Source of the DNA: Flavobacterium oreochromis
GTDB lineage: Bacteria; Bacteroidota; Bacteroidia; Flavobacteriales; Flavobacteriaceae
DNA length: 64,000 nucleotides
Reading direction: 5' to 3'
Assembly: GCF_019565455.1 (NCBI RefSeq)
Contig: NZ_CP067377.1
Location: forward strand, 2,920,001 to 2,984,000
Part shown: piece by piece, positions 1 through 9,073 of the stretch
Layout: each line of letters starts with the position of its first letter
How positions within the stretch are numbered: position 1 is the first letter of the stretch
The notes under the pieces: generated by a model
What the model was told of the DNA's origin: nothing
Databases searched by the model: none
Seen by the model: the letters and a program-made list of their open reading frames with translations, nothing else
Program-made: the position numbers and the translations under genes

Positions 1-1164
1 ACCTTATGGAATAAACGTAATGCTTTTTTAATAGGAGCTAAATATTATCAATCTAAAAATTCAGGCGTACAAGGTCCTGGAAGTTCTACTTCAGATGCAG
101 ATTTTGCTATTGCTGATGAACAATTTCCATATTATCAAAATCAATCATCTTATAGTTATCCAAATTTAAATATCTCATTATTTGGTGAAAATATTTTTAA
201 ATTAACCGATCATTTTTCAATTACACCAGGTTTTAGATATGAATATATTAAAACTCAAGCCGTAGGTTTTTTTAGAGTAATTAATAGAGATTTAGCGGGA
301 AATATAAATATTGATAAAACAGAATTTGAAGATAGAGTTTTTGAAAGAAAATTTGCACTACTCGGCTTAGGATTTAGTTATAAACCCAAACTTGGTGTAG
401 AATTATATGCTAATGTAACACAAAATTATCGCTCAGTAACTTTTAATGACATAAGAACAGCCAGCCCAAGTATAGTAGTAGCAGATGATATAACAGATGA
501 AAAAGGATATGGCTCAGATATAGGAATTCGAGGAAAAATAGGAAATATACTAAGTTATGATATTAACGGATTTGGTTTATTATATGACAATAAAATTGGT
601 GAATATAGTGCTCGTGATCCAAAAGGGTTAAAGCCAGATGTACGCTTACGCGATAATATAGGAACAGGTATGACTTATGGTCTTGAATCATTAGTTAATA
701 TCAATCTTTTAAAAATGATTTTACCTGATAACTTAAATTTTAAAATAGATGGATTTTCAAACATATCTATTACAAAATCTAAATACATAAAATCTGATAT
801 TCCTAATATAAAAGGGAATCATGTTGAATTTGTTCCTTTATATAACCTTAAATCAGGAGTAACCTTAGGGTATAAAAATCTATTAATTAGCACACAATAT
901 ACTTACGTATCATCACAGTTTACAGATGCTTCTAATAGAGTTTCTGATCAAAATGATTTATCAGGTATATTTGGAGGAATTCCTTCGTATAATGTACTAG
1001 ATTTATCTGCTTCATATAAATTCAATCGTTTTAAATTAGAAGCGAGTGTTAACAACTTGACAAATAATAAATATTTTACTAAAAGAGCAACAGGATATCC
1101 AGGACCAGGTATTATTCCCTCAGAACCTCGAGTATATTATTTAACTTTAGAAGTTAAGTTATAA
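1..1164 (+). CDS. TonB-dependent receptor, FecA-like, 3' part of gene
   Basis: The frame is open from the first base of the window, so only the C-terminal 387 residues of the beta barrel are present. Alternating aromatic/polar strands, the stretch NYRSVTFNDIRTASPS and a C-terminal strand ending YYLTLEVKL are typical of an outer-membrane TonB-dependent receptor. The DITDEKGYGSDIGIRG segment resembles the FecA (ferric citrate) branch, but the plug lies outside the window, so substrate cannot be assigned. A bidirectional terminator follows directly, so this is probably the last gene of its transcript. No frame breaks are seen in this part. Confidence 0.85.
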   Translation, partial: TLWNKRNAFLIGAKYYQSKNSGVQGPGSSTSDADFAIADEQFPYYQNQSSYSYPNLNISLFGENIFKLTDHFSITPGFRYEYIKTQAVGFFRVINRDLAGNINIDKTEFEDRVFERKFALLGLGFSYKPKLGVELYANVTQNYRSVTFNDIRTASPSIVVADDITDEKGYGSDIGIRGKIGNILSYDINGFGLLYDNKIGEYSARDPKGLKPDVRLRDNIGTGMTYGLESLVNINLLKMILPDNLNFKIDGFSNISITKSKYIKSDIPNIKGNHVEFVPLYNLKSGVTLGYKNLLISTQYTYVSSQFTDASNRVSDQNDLSGIFGGIPSYNVLDLSASYKFNRFKLEASVNNLTNNKYFTKRATGYPGPGIIPSEPRVYYLTLEVKL

Positions 1165-1244
1165 TGTAAATCAGGTTATAAATTAATTGTAGAATAGAAT
1201 ATTATTTTACTTTCTTTTTAATGATTATTTATTTTATATAAAAA

Positions 1245-1276
1245 AAAACTCCGTTTTAAACATGAAGCGGAGTTTT
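1245..1276. terminator. Bidirectional terminator between receptor and potassium channel genes
   Basis: Stem AAAACTCCG (1245-1253) pairs perfectly with CGGAGTTTT (1268-1276), with A and T runs on both sides. It serves the plus-strand receptor and the convergent channel gene. Confidence 0.8.
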
Positions 1277-1298
1277 ACTTTTTTAAGAAAAAATATAA

Positions 1299-2014
1299 TT
1301 ATAATTCTCCCTCGTGATCAAAATAGCCTTTAACTTTTATTTTAGTAGAAAAGAAATTTAAAAACAAGACCACAAAAGATAAGAAAAACATAGATTGTAT
1401 ACTTACTAATACTTTTCCTAACAAAGTTACAGGATGAAAATCACCATATCCTATAGAATTAGAAGTAATAAGACTAAAATAGATAGGTTCAAACCAATGT
1501 TTAAAAGGTTTATTCATCTGATGTCCCATAGCATATAATACTCCAAAACCAATAACAACTTCGGCATAATTTAAAAATAATAATAGCATAGATCGTTTAT
1601 ACGAACGAGGTCTTGAGAATAAATCAGAAGCAAATATTAAAGTTGGGATATAAAAAAATGTTTCTAACAGAAGATAAACCATTATACTAATTATAAAAAA
1701 ATTATTTTGGTATCCATTTATTAATATAGTAAGAGGAAAAATTACCTTAGCTAATACATAAAAATCTATTGTAATATCTTCATATTCAAAATTTATCTTG
1801 TGAGCCAGTTGTTTTATATAAATTCCTGGAAAAAGTAACTGAGAAGAAGATAATAATAGACGAACAATTTTTTCAATACCACTATCATCCTGATGGTCAT
1901 TATTCCATATTGAAATGATATTTAGTATGCGTTTTTTTATAGGATCCTGTTGAGGCTTATCTTTTTATGATGCCTTCCTAAAATTAGTTTTTTATTTAAA
2001 AAATTAAATGGCAT
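1299..2014 (-). CDS. Potassium channel family protein (one frame break)
   Basis: Inner-membrane ion channel of the two-TM type (Ion_trans_2). The pore helix and selectivity filter are visible as TSNSIGYGDFHPVT about 70 residues from the C-terminus, followed by a final membrane helix. Hydrophobic segments upstream of the pore supply the earlier helices. The longest intact frame starts at 1682, but the frame stays open to about 1964. Adding one A to the run at 1962-1966 joins it to an ATG at 2014 (MPFNFLNKKLILGRHHKK), giving about 238 residues. The gene diverges from the TonB receptor at 2308. The pore motif is seen directly; conductance and gating are not predictable. No RCK or cyclic-nucleotide domain is present. 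Confidence 0.75.
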
Positions 2015-2111
2015 AGTAAAAAGTATTATAATTTAAAAGGTGAGTATTTCTAAAATAACTCAATTTATTTAGTACCAAGATAAACGATTAATTAGAAACA
2101 TTATAAGAATG

Positions 2112-2135
2112 TTTGTAACGCTGTAGCGTTACAAA
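2112..2135. promoter_or_regulatory. Perfect 11-bp inverted repeat, possible operator
   Basis: TTTGTAACGCT (2112-2122) and AGCGTTACAAA (2125-2135) are exact reverse complements with a 2-bp spacer. It sits in the divergent region between the channel gene (start 2014) and the receptor (start 2308). There is no T tail and no gene ends here, so a protein-binding site is likelier than a terminator. The binding protein is unknown. Confidence 0.5.
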
Positions 2136-2214
2136 TATACGGTTTCGATATATAGCAATAAAGTATTTTATTAATTAGATTTTACTTCTTTTCATTCATT
2201 CAAAATATATAATA

Positions 2215-2285
2215 ACAATTCAGGTATTAAAATTTACAGTTGAGTATTAATTTATTTTTTTCAAAACTATAGTTTTTCATATTTG
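2215..2285 (+). promoter_or_regulatory. LytTR-type direct repeats and promoter of the TonB receptor gene
   Basis: Repeat 1 ACAATTCAG (2215-2223) and repeat 2 ACAGTTGAG (2236-2244) have their starts 21 bp apart. Repeat 2 fits the published LytTR consensus [TA][AC][CA]GTTN[AG][TG] fully and repeat 1 differs at one position. The -7-like box CATATTTG is at 2278-2285, 42 bp after the start of repeat 2. The -33 position reads TTTT rather than TTTG, as expected for an activator-dependent promoter. The same arrangement occurs at 4515-4585. Confidence 0.7.
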
Positions 2286-2307
2286 AGCTATTAAAATAAA
2301 TAGACTA

Positions 2308-4461
2308 ATGAAAAATTTACTAAAGATTTTAATGATTTTTTATTCAATATTTTCCTTTTCTCAAATTAAAATAGAAGGAAAAGTAGTAGATAAAAAACAA
2401 CATCCTATTAAAGGAGCTAATGTTTTTATAGAAGGAACTTATGATGGGAGTACTACTTTGTCAGACGGAACTTTTTATTTTGAAACAAATGAAAAAGGAT
2501 TACATAATTTAATTATAAATCAGTTAGGTTTTGATCAACTAAAAGAATTAATAACAATAGAGAAGAATCAAACGAAAATCTACATGTTAAAAACAGCTGT
2601 AAATGCCTTAGATGCTGTTATGATTACAGCTGGAACAATAAAAGCAGGCGATAATAGTAAAGCATCAGCATTAAAACCATTAGATATATTAACTACAGCA
2701 GGTGCATTAGGTGATGTTGTGGGGGCTTTTCAAACAATGCCAGGCGCACAAATAAATGGAGAAAGTGGGCGCTTGTTAGTCAGAGGAGGAGAAAGTGAGG
2801 AAACACAAACATATATAGATGGAATTAGAGTGGCACAACCTTATGGTGTTACACCTAATAATTTACCTACTAGAAGTCGATTTTCACCTTTATTATTTAA
2901 TGGAATGACATTTTCTACAGGAGGCTACTCTGCTGAATTTGGTGATGCTTTATCAAGTATTTTATTAATGAATACAATTAATGAACCAGAAATAGAAAAA
3001 AACAGACTTAGGCATGATGTCAGTTGGAGCATCAATAGGTCAAACTAAAAAATGGAGTAAAACTTCAGTTAGTTTTAATACCTCTTATATTAATTTAGGC
3101 CCCTATCAGTGGTTAGTCCCTCAGAAAATTCAATGGAATAAAGCCTACCAGACTTTTGGAGGTGAAAGTGTTTTTAGACAAAAAATGAATAATGGAATTT
3201 TTAAACTATACCTAGCTCTAGACTATTCCTCATTTGATTTAAATCAAATTCAAACAGGAACATTAATTTCTAAGAGAATTAACAATCAAAATAATAATTT
3301 ATATATTAATTCCTTTTATAAAATAAAATTTGCTAATGGATGGGCATTTAATGCAGGAGGTAGCTTAGGTAGAAATAAAGTAGAAATAGAATTAAATCAA
3401 GATAATTTAAATACGAAAGAATTAGCAACTCATTTAAAATTAAAAATAGATAAAAAGTTTTCGAATCTATTTAGTTTATCTTTTGGTGGCGATCATCTTT
3501 ATACTCATCTTGATGAACAGTATATCGTTAAAAATACAACCTCATATATATTAGGTTATAAAAGTCAAATAGGAGCATTATTTGCAGAATCAGATTTATA
3601 CTTATCAAATGATTTTGCACTAAAGTTAGGAGCTCGTTTTATGTATAATGACTTATTGAACAAAAAAGTATTAGAACCAAGAGTCTCATTAGCATATAAA
3701 GTTTCTAATAATAGTCAGTTTTCATTAGCATATGGTGATTTTCATCAAACTCCTAAACAAGAATATTTAAAATATAATACCTCATTAAATTTTGAAAAAG
3801 CACAACATTATATTATAAATTATTTGTATACAGCTAATAAAAGAACATTACGAGCTGAATTTTATTTCAAAAAATACCAGGATCTTATAAAGTATAATAC
3901 AATACAACCTTTGTATAATTCAATTTTTACAAATGATGGCTATGGATATGCTAAAGGATTTGACCTCTTTTGGAGAGATAATAGTACATTTAAGAAAGTA
4001 GAATATTGGTTGACTTATAGTTATATTGATAGTAAACGTGATTTTAAAAATTATTCATATGCTGTTACTCCAAGTTTTATAGCTAATCATACCTTATCAT
4101 TAGTAGGAAAATATTGGATAGAAAATTGGAAATCACAAGTAAGTATAACAAACAGTTTTGCAACAGGAAGATCTTATAATAATCCAAATGAAATTCAATT
4201 TATGAATGGAAGGACTAAATCTTATAACAATTTAAGTCTTAGTTGGGCTTATTTATTAACCACTCAAAAAATACTTTATTTTTCAGTTTCCAATGTTTTA
4301 GGACGTGACAATATTTTTGGTTATCAATACGCTTCACATCCTGATTTAAATGGCATTTATCAAAGAGATACTATTCGTCAACCAGCTGATCGTTTTTTCT
4401 TTATTGGTTTCTTTTGGACTTTAAGTAAGGATAAAAAAAGAACCAATTGGATAATTTGTGA
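2308..4461 (+). CDS. TonB-dependent receptor with carboxypeptidase-like N-terminal domain (two frame breaks)
   Basis: Outer-membrane receptor of about 717 residues. A signal peptide ends near residue 18 (FSFSQ). A carboxypeptidase-regulatory-like domain follows (IEGKVVDKKQHPIKGANV), then a plug domain around residues 110-220 (GRLLVRGGESEETQTYIDGI) and a 22-strand-type barrel. The frame changes in the A7 run at 2995-3002; reading EK-TDLGMMSVGASIG across it restores the family pattern. A second missing A near 4433-4439 would give the common receptor ending NQLDNL with its stop at 4459-4461; without it the frame runs on to 4483. The promoter has LytTR-type repeats matching those of the kinase/regulator operon just downstream, so the receptor is probably a target of that system. 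The substrate is unknown. Confidence 0.85.
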
Positions 4462-4514
4462 TTTACTTAATTATATAATATAAATAGTGATTTTTTGACT
4501 TTTATTAATAAAAT

Positions 4515-4585
4515 ACAATTCATCTATTAAAAATTACAGTTCAGTCATCATGAATTTTTTTAGCGTAATTGATGAAGTAATTTTG
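4515..4585 (+). promoter_or_regulatory. LytTR-type direct repeats and promoter of the histidine kinase operon
   Basis: Repeat 1 ACAATTCAT (4515-4523) and repeat 2 ACAGTTCAG (4536-4544) have starts 21 bp apart. A perfect -7 box TAATTTTG is at 4578-4585. Spacing from repeat 2 to the -7 box is identical to that at 2215-2285, and the -33 position again reads TTTT. It precedes the operon that encodes its likely own LytTR regulator. Confidence 0.7.
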
Positions 4586-4631
4586 AAATAGAAAATAAAA
4601 TTATTTAGAAACATTTAAAACTTTAACAACT

Positions 4632-5255
4632 ATGGTACGTTTTTTAACATTTTTAGCAATTCTAATTAGTTCAACAATTTTTGCTCAAGAAGGAAAATTT
4701 GAACAAGGTATGGGAAAAGCATTAGCTAATTGGAAAGAAGGAAAAATAATGGAAGCTTCAGCTATTTTTGAGCGTATAGCATCAGCTGAAAAAAAACAAT
4801 GGTTACCAGATTATTATATAGCTCTCATTAATTGTACAGAAGCATTTAACCCTCTAAATAAAGAACAAGTAACAGTTCTCATAGATAAGGCACAATTAGC
4901 ATTAGAATCTGCTAAAATAAAAAATAATAAAAGTGAAGAAATCAATATTTTACAAGCATTAATTTATACTGTAACTTTAATTCAGGATCCTATAAATAAT
5001 TCTATAAAATATTCTCCTTTAGTTATGACAGAATATCAAAAAGCATTAGCTATTAATCCTAATAATCCAAGAGCTGTTTTTGGAAAAGCAGAATTTGAAT
5101 TAGGAAGTGCTAAATGGACAGGGATAGATACAAAACCATTGTGTGCAGAAATTTATCGTTCATTAGAACTTTTTACTAATTTTAAACCAGAATCATCTTT
5201 TCATCCTAAATGGGGATTTGAACGAGCTAAACAAGTTGCAGCTACTTGTAAATAA
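4632..5255 (+). CDS. Exported TPR-like protein
   Basis: A 207-residue protein with a Sec signal peptide (MVRFLTFLAILISSTIFAQ). The mature part is alpha-helical, with helix pairs resembling tetratricopeptide repeats: ALANWKEGKIMEASAIFERI, LPDYYIALINCTEAFN and YQKALAINPNNPRAVFGKAE, the last being a recognisable TPR motif. Family members are predicted to be periplasmic. It is the first gene of the operon, 30 bp before the histidine kinase, and is preceded by the LytTR-type promoter. It could be a periplasmic sensor partner or a regulated output of the system. The exact role is not known. Confidence 0.65.
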   Translation: MVRFLTFLAILISSTIFAQEGKFEQGMGKALANWKEGKIMEASAIFERIASAEKKQWLPDYYIALINCTEAFNPLNKEQVTVLIDKAQLALESAKIKNNKSEEINILQALIYTVTLIQDPINNSIKYSPLVMTEYQKALAINPNNPRAVFGKAEFELGSAKWTGIDTKPLCAEIYRSLELFTNFKPESSFHPKWGFERAKQVAATCK

Positions 5256-5285
5256 TAGAATAGATACAATAAATAAAGAATATAA

Positions 5286-6620
5286 ATGAATAAATGGATT
5301 TCAACAACACCGCGTGCAATTCTAATTAGTTTTTTTATTGGTTTAGTATTATTGTTTATTAATTATCTTAATGGAGCAATTATAACTTGGACTTATTTAA
5401 AATGGAGTTTCTTTTATGCTTTTCTTTATGGATTAACTTTATTTTATGCTAATGGTATCGTCTTTGTATTCTTTGATCGTTTATTTACAGAAAACAGATT
5501 TGCTCCCAAACGACTTATTCTAGGTAGTATAGCTTCATTTATAGTATCATTATTCGTAATTTTTATTTTAAGAATTTTTGAGAGTTTAGTCATTGATGAT
5601 GATACTTTTTTAGAATTTATAAAAAATGAGAAAGCTTCTAATTATGTAGTATCTATGGTTATTACCTTAATTGTTACTTTAGGTTTATATCTCTTTCATT
5701 TTTATAAAAATTATCAAGAACATAAACTAACAGAACAAAAAGTAATTGCAGGAACTGCTTCCGCTAAATTTGAAACATTAAAAAATCAAATAGATCCTCA
5801 TTTTTTATTTAATAGTTTAAACGTATTAAGTTCTTTAATTGAAGAAAATCCAGAGCAAGCACAACGATTTACAACCTCATTATCTAAAATTTATCGTTAT
5901 GTATTAGAACAAAAAGATAAAGAATTAGTATCTGTAGAAGAAGAACTATCTTTTGCAAAAACTTATATGAATTTGCTTAAAATGCGATTTGAAAATAGTT
6001 TAAGTTTTCAATTACCAGTAGATTTTAATAATGCAGAAGCTAAAGTCGTTCCGCTTTCACTTCAGTTACTTTTAGAAAATACAATCAAGCATAATATTGT
6101 AAGTGAAAAAAAACCTTTGGAAATAAAAATTTTTATTGAAAATAACTATTTAGTAGTTGAAAATAATTTACAAAAAAAAGAAGTATTACAAGAACGTAAA
6201 GGAGTAGGATTACAAAATATTATTAATCGTTACGGATTAATTTCTTCTAGAAAAGTTCTAATTCAACAAAATAGTATTTTTTTTAGAGTTTATATTCCTA
6301 TTTTAACAAAACAAGTTGCAATCATGGAAACACAAGATATTTATAATGAAAATTTAGCTTTTACTAAAGCTAAGGAAAAAGTAGAAAAATTAAAATCGTT
6401 TTATGGAAATTTGATTTCTTATTGCTGTATAATCCCCGTTTTAATATTCATTAATTCAAAAACTTCCAATTTCAATTGGTTCTGGTTTCCTGCAATAGGT
6501 TGGGGAATGGGATTGTTTTTTAAAGCTATAGAAGTTTTTGGTTACGGAAAAAATTGGGAAGAACGTAAAATCCAAGAAATTTTAAAAAGAGAAGATCCTG
6601 AAAATAAAAAATGGAATTAG
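5286..6620 (+). CDS. LytS-type sensor histidine kinase fused to a C-terminal 2TM domain
   Basis: Inner-membrane kinase of 444 residues. Four hydrophobic helices lie at about 13-30, 37-62, 78-100 and 121-142, followed by a His_kinase domain (PF06580 type) with the phospho-acceptor motif QIDPHFLFNSLN near residue 172. The ATPase part has LQLLLENTIKHNI and GVGLQNIINRYG. After the kinase, residues from about 345 (METQDIYNENLAFTKAKEKV) form a 2TM domain ending NWEERKIQEIL, like the next two genes. It should phosphorylate the LytTR regulator encoded at 7303. No periplasmic sensor domain is seen, so the stimulus may be sensed in the membrane or through the upstream TPR-like protein. Confidence 0.85.
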   Translation: MNKWISTTPRAILISFFIGLVLLFINYLNGAIITWTYLKWSFFYAFLYGLTLFYANGIVFVFFDRLFTENRFAPKRLILGSIASFIVSLFVIFILRIFESLVIDDDTFLEFIKNEKASNYVVSMVITLIVTLGLYLFHFYKNYQEHKLTEQKVIAGTASAKFETLKNQIDPHFLFNSLNVLSSLIEENPEQAQRFTTSLSKIYRYVLEQKDKELVSVEEELSFAKTYMNLLKMRFENSLSFQLPVDFNNAEAKVVPLSLQLLLENTIKHNIVSEKKPLEIKIFIENNYLVVENNLQKKEVLQERKGVGLQNIINRYGLISSRKVLIQQNSIFFRVYIPILTKQVAIMETQDIYNENLAFTKAKEKVEKLKSFYGNLISYCCIIPVLIFINSKTSNFNWFWFPAIGWGMGLFFKAIEVFGYGKNWEERKIQEILKREDPENKKWN

Positions 6621-6621
6621 T

Positions 6622-6939
6622 ATGAGAACGAATACAAAAAATGAGAATATTGAAATGATACGCGAAAAAGTAAGAAGGATTAAAAGCTATTATACACATT
6701 TATCAATTTTTGGAATAGTATTAGTCTTATATGTTTTCAAAACTTATTTTGGATTATCTTTTAGTTTTTTTCCATTGAAATGGTTAAACCACTTTGTCAT
6801 TTCTTGTTGGGCATTTGTAATTTTTATAAAAACATTAAAAATATTCTTTGCTCATATATTTTTCAATGAAAATTGGGAAAGAAACAAAATAAATGAAATA
6901 ATAGAAAAAGAAAATCAATTTAAAAATCATTGGGAATAA
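6622..6939 (+). CDS. Small 2TM-domain protein
   Basis: A 105-residue protein starting one base after the kinase stop. It follows the 2TM domain pattern: a basic N-terminal helix (IREKVRRIKSYYTHLSI), two hydrophobic segments (about 27-46 and 57-78) and a charged tail with ENWERNKINEII. Family members are flavobacterial inner-membrane proteins found beside LytS/LytTR pairs, with no established function. It is clearly homologous to the C-terminus of the kinase and to the following gene, so it probably arose by domain duplication and may associate with the kinase in the membrane. Confidence 0.75.
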   Translation: MRTNTKNENIEMIREKVRRIKSYYTHLSIFGIVLVLYVFKTYFGLSFSFFPLKWLNHFVISCWAFVIFIKTLKIFFAHIFFNENWERNKINEIIEKENQFKNHWE

Positions 6940-7232
6940 TGGAAAATCAGAATGATTATGAACGTTATCAAAAAGCAAAAATAAAAGTTGAGAAAATAAA
7001 AGGTTTCTATTCACATCTGGTTTCTTTTATCTGTGTAAATGTCCTTTTCATTTTTATAAATTTTAAATACTCATCAGATCATATATGGTTTTTTTATCCA
7101 ACATTAGGTTGGGGAATAGGTTTACTTTTTCATGGTTTAAAAGTATATGATTTTTCATTTATTAGTAAAAATTGGGAAGAACGTAAAATACGCCAATTTA
7201 TGGAAGAAGATAAAAAAAAATTAAACAATTAA
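6939..7232 (+). CDS. Second small 2TM-domain protein
   Basis: A 97-residue protein. The ATG at 6939 overlaps the upstream stop as TAATG, which suggests translational coupling. An alternative TTG at 6930 lies inside the upstream gene and is less likely. The pattern AKIKVEKIKGFYSHL, two membrane helices and NWEERKIRQFM match the 2TM domain. It is the third copy in a row, and closer to the kinase C-terminus than the 6622 gene is, with GWGIGLLFHGLKVY resembling GWGMGLFFKAIEVF. The function is unknown beyond likely membrane partnership with the kinase. Confidence 0.75.
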   Translation: MENQNDYERYQKAKIKVEKIKGFYSHLVSFICVNVLFIFINFKYSSDHIWFFYPTLGWGIGLLFHGLKVYDFSFISKNWEERKIRQFMEEDKKKLNN

Positions 7233-7302
7233 TTAAATAAGAACAAAAAAATCAAAATAAATGGAGCTAATGAGCATAGCTTACTTTTTAAAAAATATCC
7301 AA

Positions 7303-8058
7303 ATGAATGTTATTATTATTGAAGACGAAAAGCCATCAGCACGATTGTTACAACGTAAGGTAGAAAAACTAGGATTTGCTGTAAATCACTTATTACATTC
7401 AGTTGAAGAAGCAATATACTGGTTTCAAAATAATCCACATCCCGATTTAATTTTTTTAGATATTCAATTATCAGATGGTTTGTCATTTGAAATTTTTGAA
7501 ACAATTCCCATTAAAAGCCCTGTTATTTTTACAACAGCTTATGATGAATATGCCTTACGTGCCTTTAAACTAAATAGTATAGATTATTTATTAAAACCTA
7601 TTGATGAAGATGATTTAGAAAACGCTGTTAAAAAGTTTAAATATCAAACATCTACTATTCAAAATTTATCATTAGATTTTGATATGATTAAACGCATGCT
7701 AGTAAATCCTATTGAAAAAGAATATAGAAAACGTTTTACAGTAAAAATAGGACAACAATTAAAATTAATAACTATTCAAGAAGTTGAATGTTTTTATAGT
7801 CAAGATAAAGGAACTTATCTGCATACTTTTGATAACCGTAATTATTTGATAGAAGGTACTTTAGAACAATTAGAAACACAGCTTAACCCAGAAGATTTTT
7901 ACCGTATATCTAGAAAATTTATCGTGTCCTTAAAATCAATCAAAGAAATTCAATTATATAGTAATTCAAGATTAAAATTAATATTACCAACTTATAAAGA
8001 TGAAGAAATAGTGGTAGCTCGAGAAAGAGTAAATGAATTTAAAAATTGGATAGGTTAG
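7303..8058 (+). CDS. LytTR-family response regulator
   Basis: A 251-residue cytoplasmic regulator. The receiver domain has the acidic pocket (IIIEDEK, residues 4-10), the phospho-acceptor Asp near 53 (LIFLDIQLSDG) and the conserved Lys near 98 (DYLLKPID). A LytTR DNA-binding domain follows from about residue 145 (RKRFTVKIGQQLKLI ... FYRISRKFIVSL). An upstream in-frame ATG at 7261 would add 14 residues unlike the family; the start at 7303 (MNVIIIEDE) fits receiver domains best. It is the last gene of the operon and is followed by a strong terminator. LytTR proteins bind paired 9-bp direct repeats, and such repeats precede both this operon and the receptor at 2308. Confidence 0.9.
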   Translation: MNVIIIEDEKPSARLLQRKVEKLGFAVNHLLHSVEEAIYWFQNNPHPDLIFLDIQLSDGLSFEIFETIPIKSPVIFTTAYDEYALRAFKLNSIDYLLKPIDEDDLENAVKKFKYQTSTIQNLSLDFDMIKRMLVNPIEKEYRKRFTVKIGQQLKLITIQEVECFYSQDKGTYLHTFDNRNYLIEGTLEQLETQLNPEDFYRISRKFIVSLKSIKEIQLYSNSRLKLILPTYKDEEIVVARERVNEFKNWIG

Positions 8059-8123
8059 TAGTAAAATATATTTTACTAAAAAGGAAAAAAATTACTTTAA
8101 TATGAAGAGTAGATATTGTATTA

Positions 8124-8170
8124 AACCTTATGAGAAATCAATTTACTATGGTTTGATCTCTCATAAGGTT
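8124..8170. terminator. Terminator between response regulator and OmpA-like gene
   Basis: AACCTTATGAGA (8124-8135) and TCTCATAAGGTT (8159-8170) are perfect 12-bp arms. The stem lies between convergent genes and has a T-rich stretch on the plus side. Confidence 0.75.
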
Positions 8171-8212
8171 GTAGATTTTAATTTTTTTAAATAGTTGTTT
8201 ACTATTTAAACA

Positions 8213-9067
8213 TTATTTACTTAAATTTTTCATTTCCTTTTCAATCATTTCATAGAATTGATCAATTTTAGGCATGATAATAATTCTTGTTCTTCTATTT
8301 TTAGAACGATTTTCAGGAGTATCATTATCAACTAAAGGAATATGGAAACTTCTACCTGCTGGAATTAATTGTTTAGGATTTACTCCTAAATCTTTTTCTA
8401 ATACACGAACAATAGAAGTAGCTCTTTTTACTGAAAGATCCCAATTATCTAATAAAACGGTATTTTTAATAGGTAAATTATCAGTATGTCCTTCTACCAT
8501 ACATTCAAAATCAGGTTTGCTATTAACTACTTTAGCTACCTTAGCTAATACCCCTCTAGCTCTATCACTTACATCATAACTGCCCGATTTGAAAAGTAAA
8601 TTATCAGCTATAGAAATCATGACAACACCTTTTTCAACATTTATATTGATGTCTGGATCGTCTATACCTACCTCACGTTTTAAACTGGTGACAAGAGCTA
8701 ATGTTACAGAATCTTTTTTAGTTAGAGCATCTTGTAAACGATTGATTTTTAAATCTTTTTCTTTAATTGTTTCTAATGCCTTTTCTATGTTTTGAGCTCC
8801 TTTTTGAGTTAAAACAGTCATTTCTTTTGAACTATTAATTAAATCAGAATTATTTTTTCTTAAATTTTGATTTTCATTCTGTAAAGCAGTTAAACTAGCA
8901 TTTAGCCCTGATTTCTCTTCTAAACAAGAATTTAATTTAATAGTTGCAGTATTTAACAAGTCTTGAGTTTCTTTATTTTTAGCTTCTAATTCAGCATATT
9001 TCTTTTTTGAAACACATGAAGTAGTTAAAAGACCTAAAATTGATAATGTTAAAAATGTTTTATTCAT
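8213..9067 (-). CDS. OmpA-family lipoprotein
   Basis: A 284-residue lipoprotein with lipobox LTTSC near residue 18. Residues 20-115 form a long coiled coil (KKYAELEAKNKETQDLL onward). The C-terminal 130 residues are an OmpA peptidoglycan-binding domain: VEGHTDNLPI, NWDLSVKRATSIVRVL, and the NRSKNRRTRIII ending that carries the conserved Asn and Arg residues. It should tether the outer membrane to peptidoglycan. The start is only 7 bp from the reconstructed stop of the glycosyltransferase upstream on the same strand, so the two are probably co-transcribed. Confidence 0.9.
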   Translation of the reverse strand: MNKTFLTLSILGLLTTSCVSKKKYAELEAKNKETQDLLNTATIKLNSCLEEKSGLNASLTALQNENQNLRKNNSDLINSSKEMTVLTQKGAQNIEKALETIKEKDLKINRLQDALTKKDSVTLALVTSLKREVGIDDPDININVEKGVVMISIADNLLFKSGSYDVSDRARGVLAKVAKVVNSKPDFECMVEGHTDNLPIKNTVLLDNWDLSVKRATSIVRVLEKDLGVNPKQLIPAGRSFHIPLVDNDTPENRSKNRRTRIIIMPKIDQFYEMIEKEMKNLSK

Positions 9068-9073
9068 TTTAAT

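Noticed and set aside
7316..7504. 62-codon minus-strand frame in the response regulator gene
   Set aside because: It is antisense to the conserved receiver domain and has no family resemblance; a shadow of the real gene.
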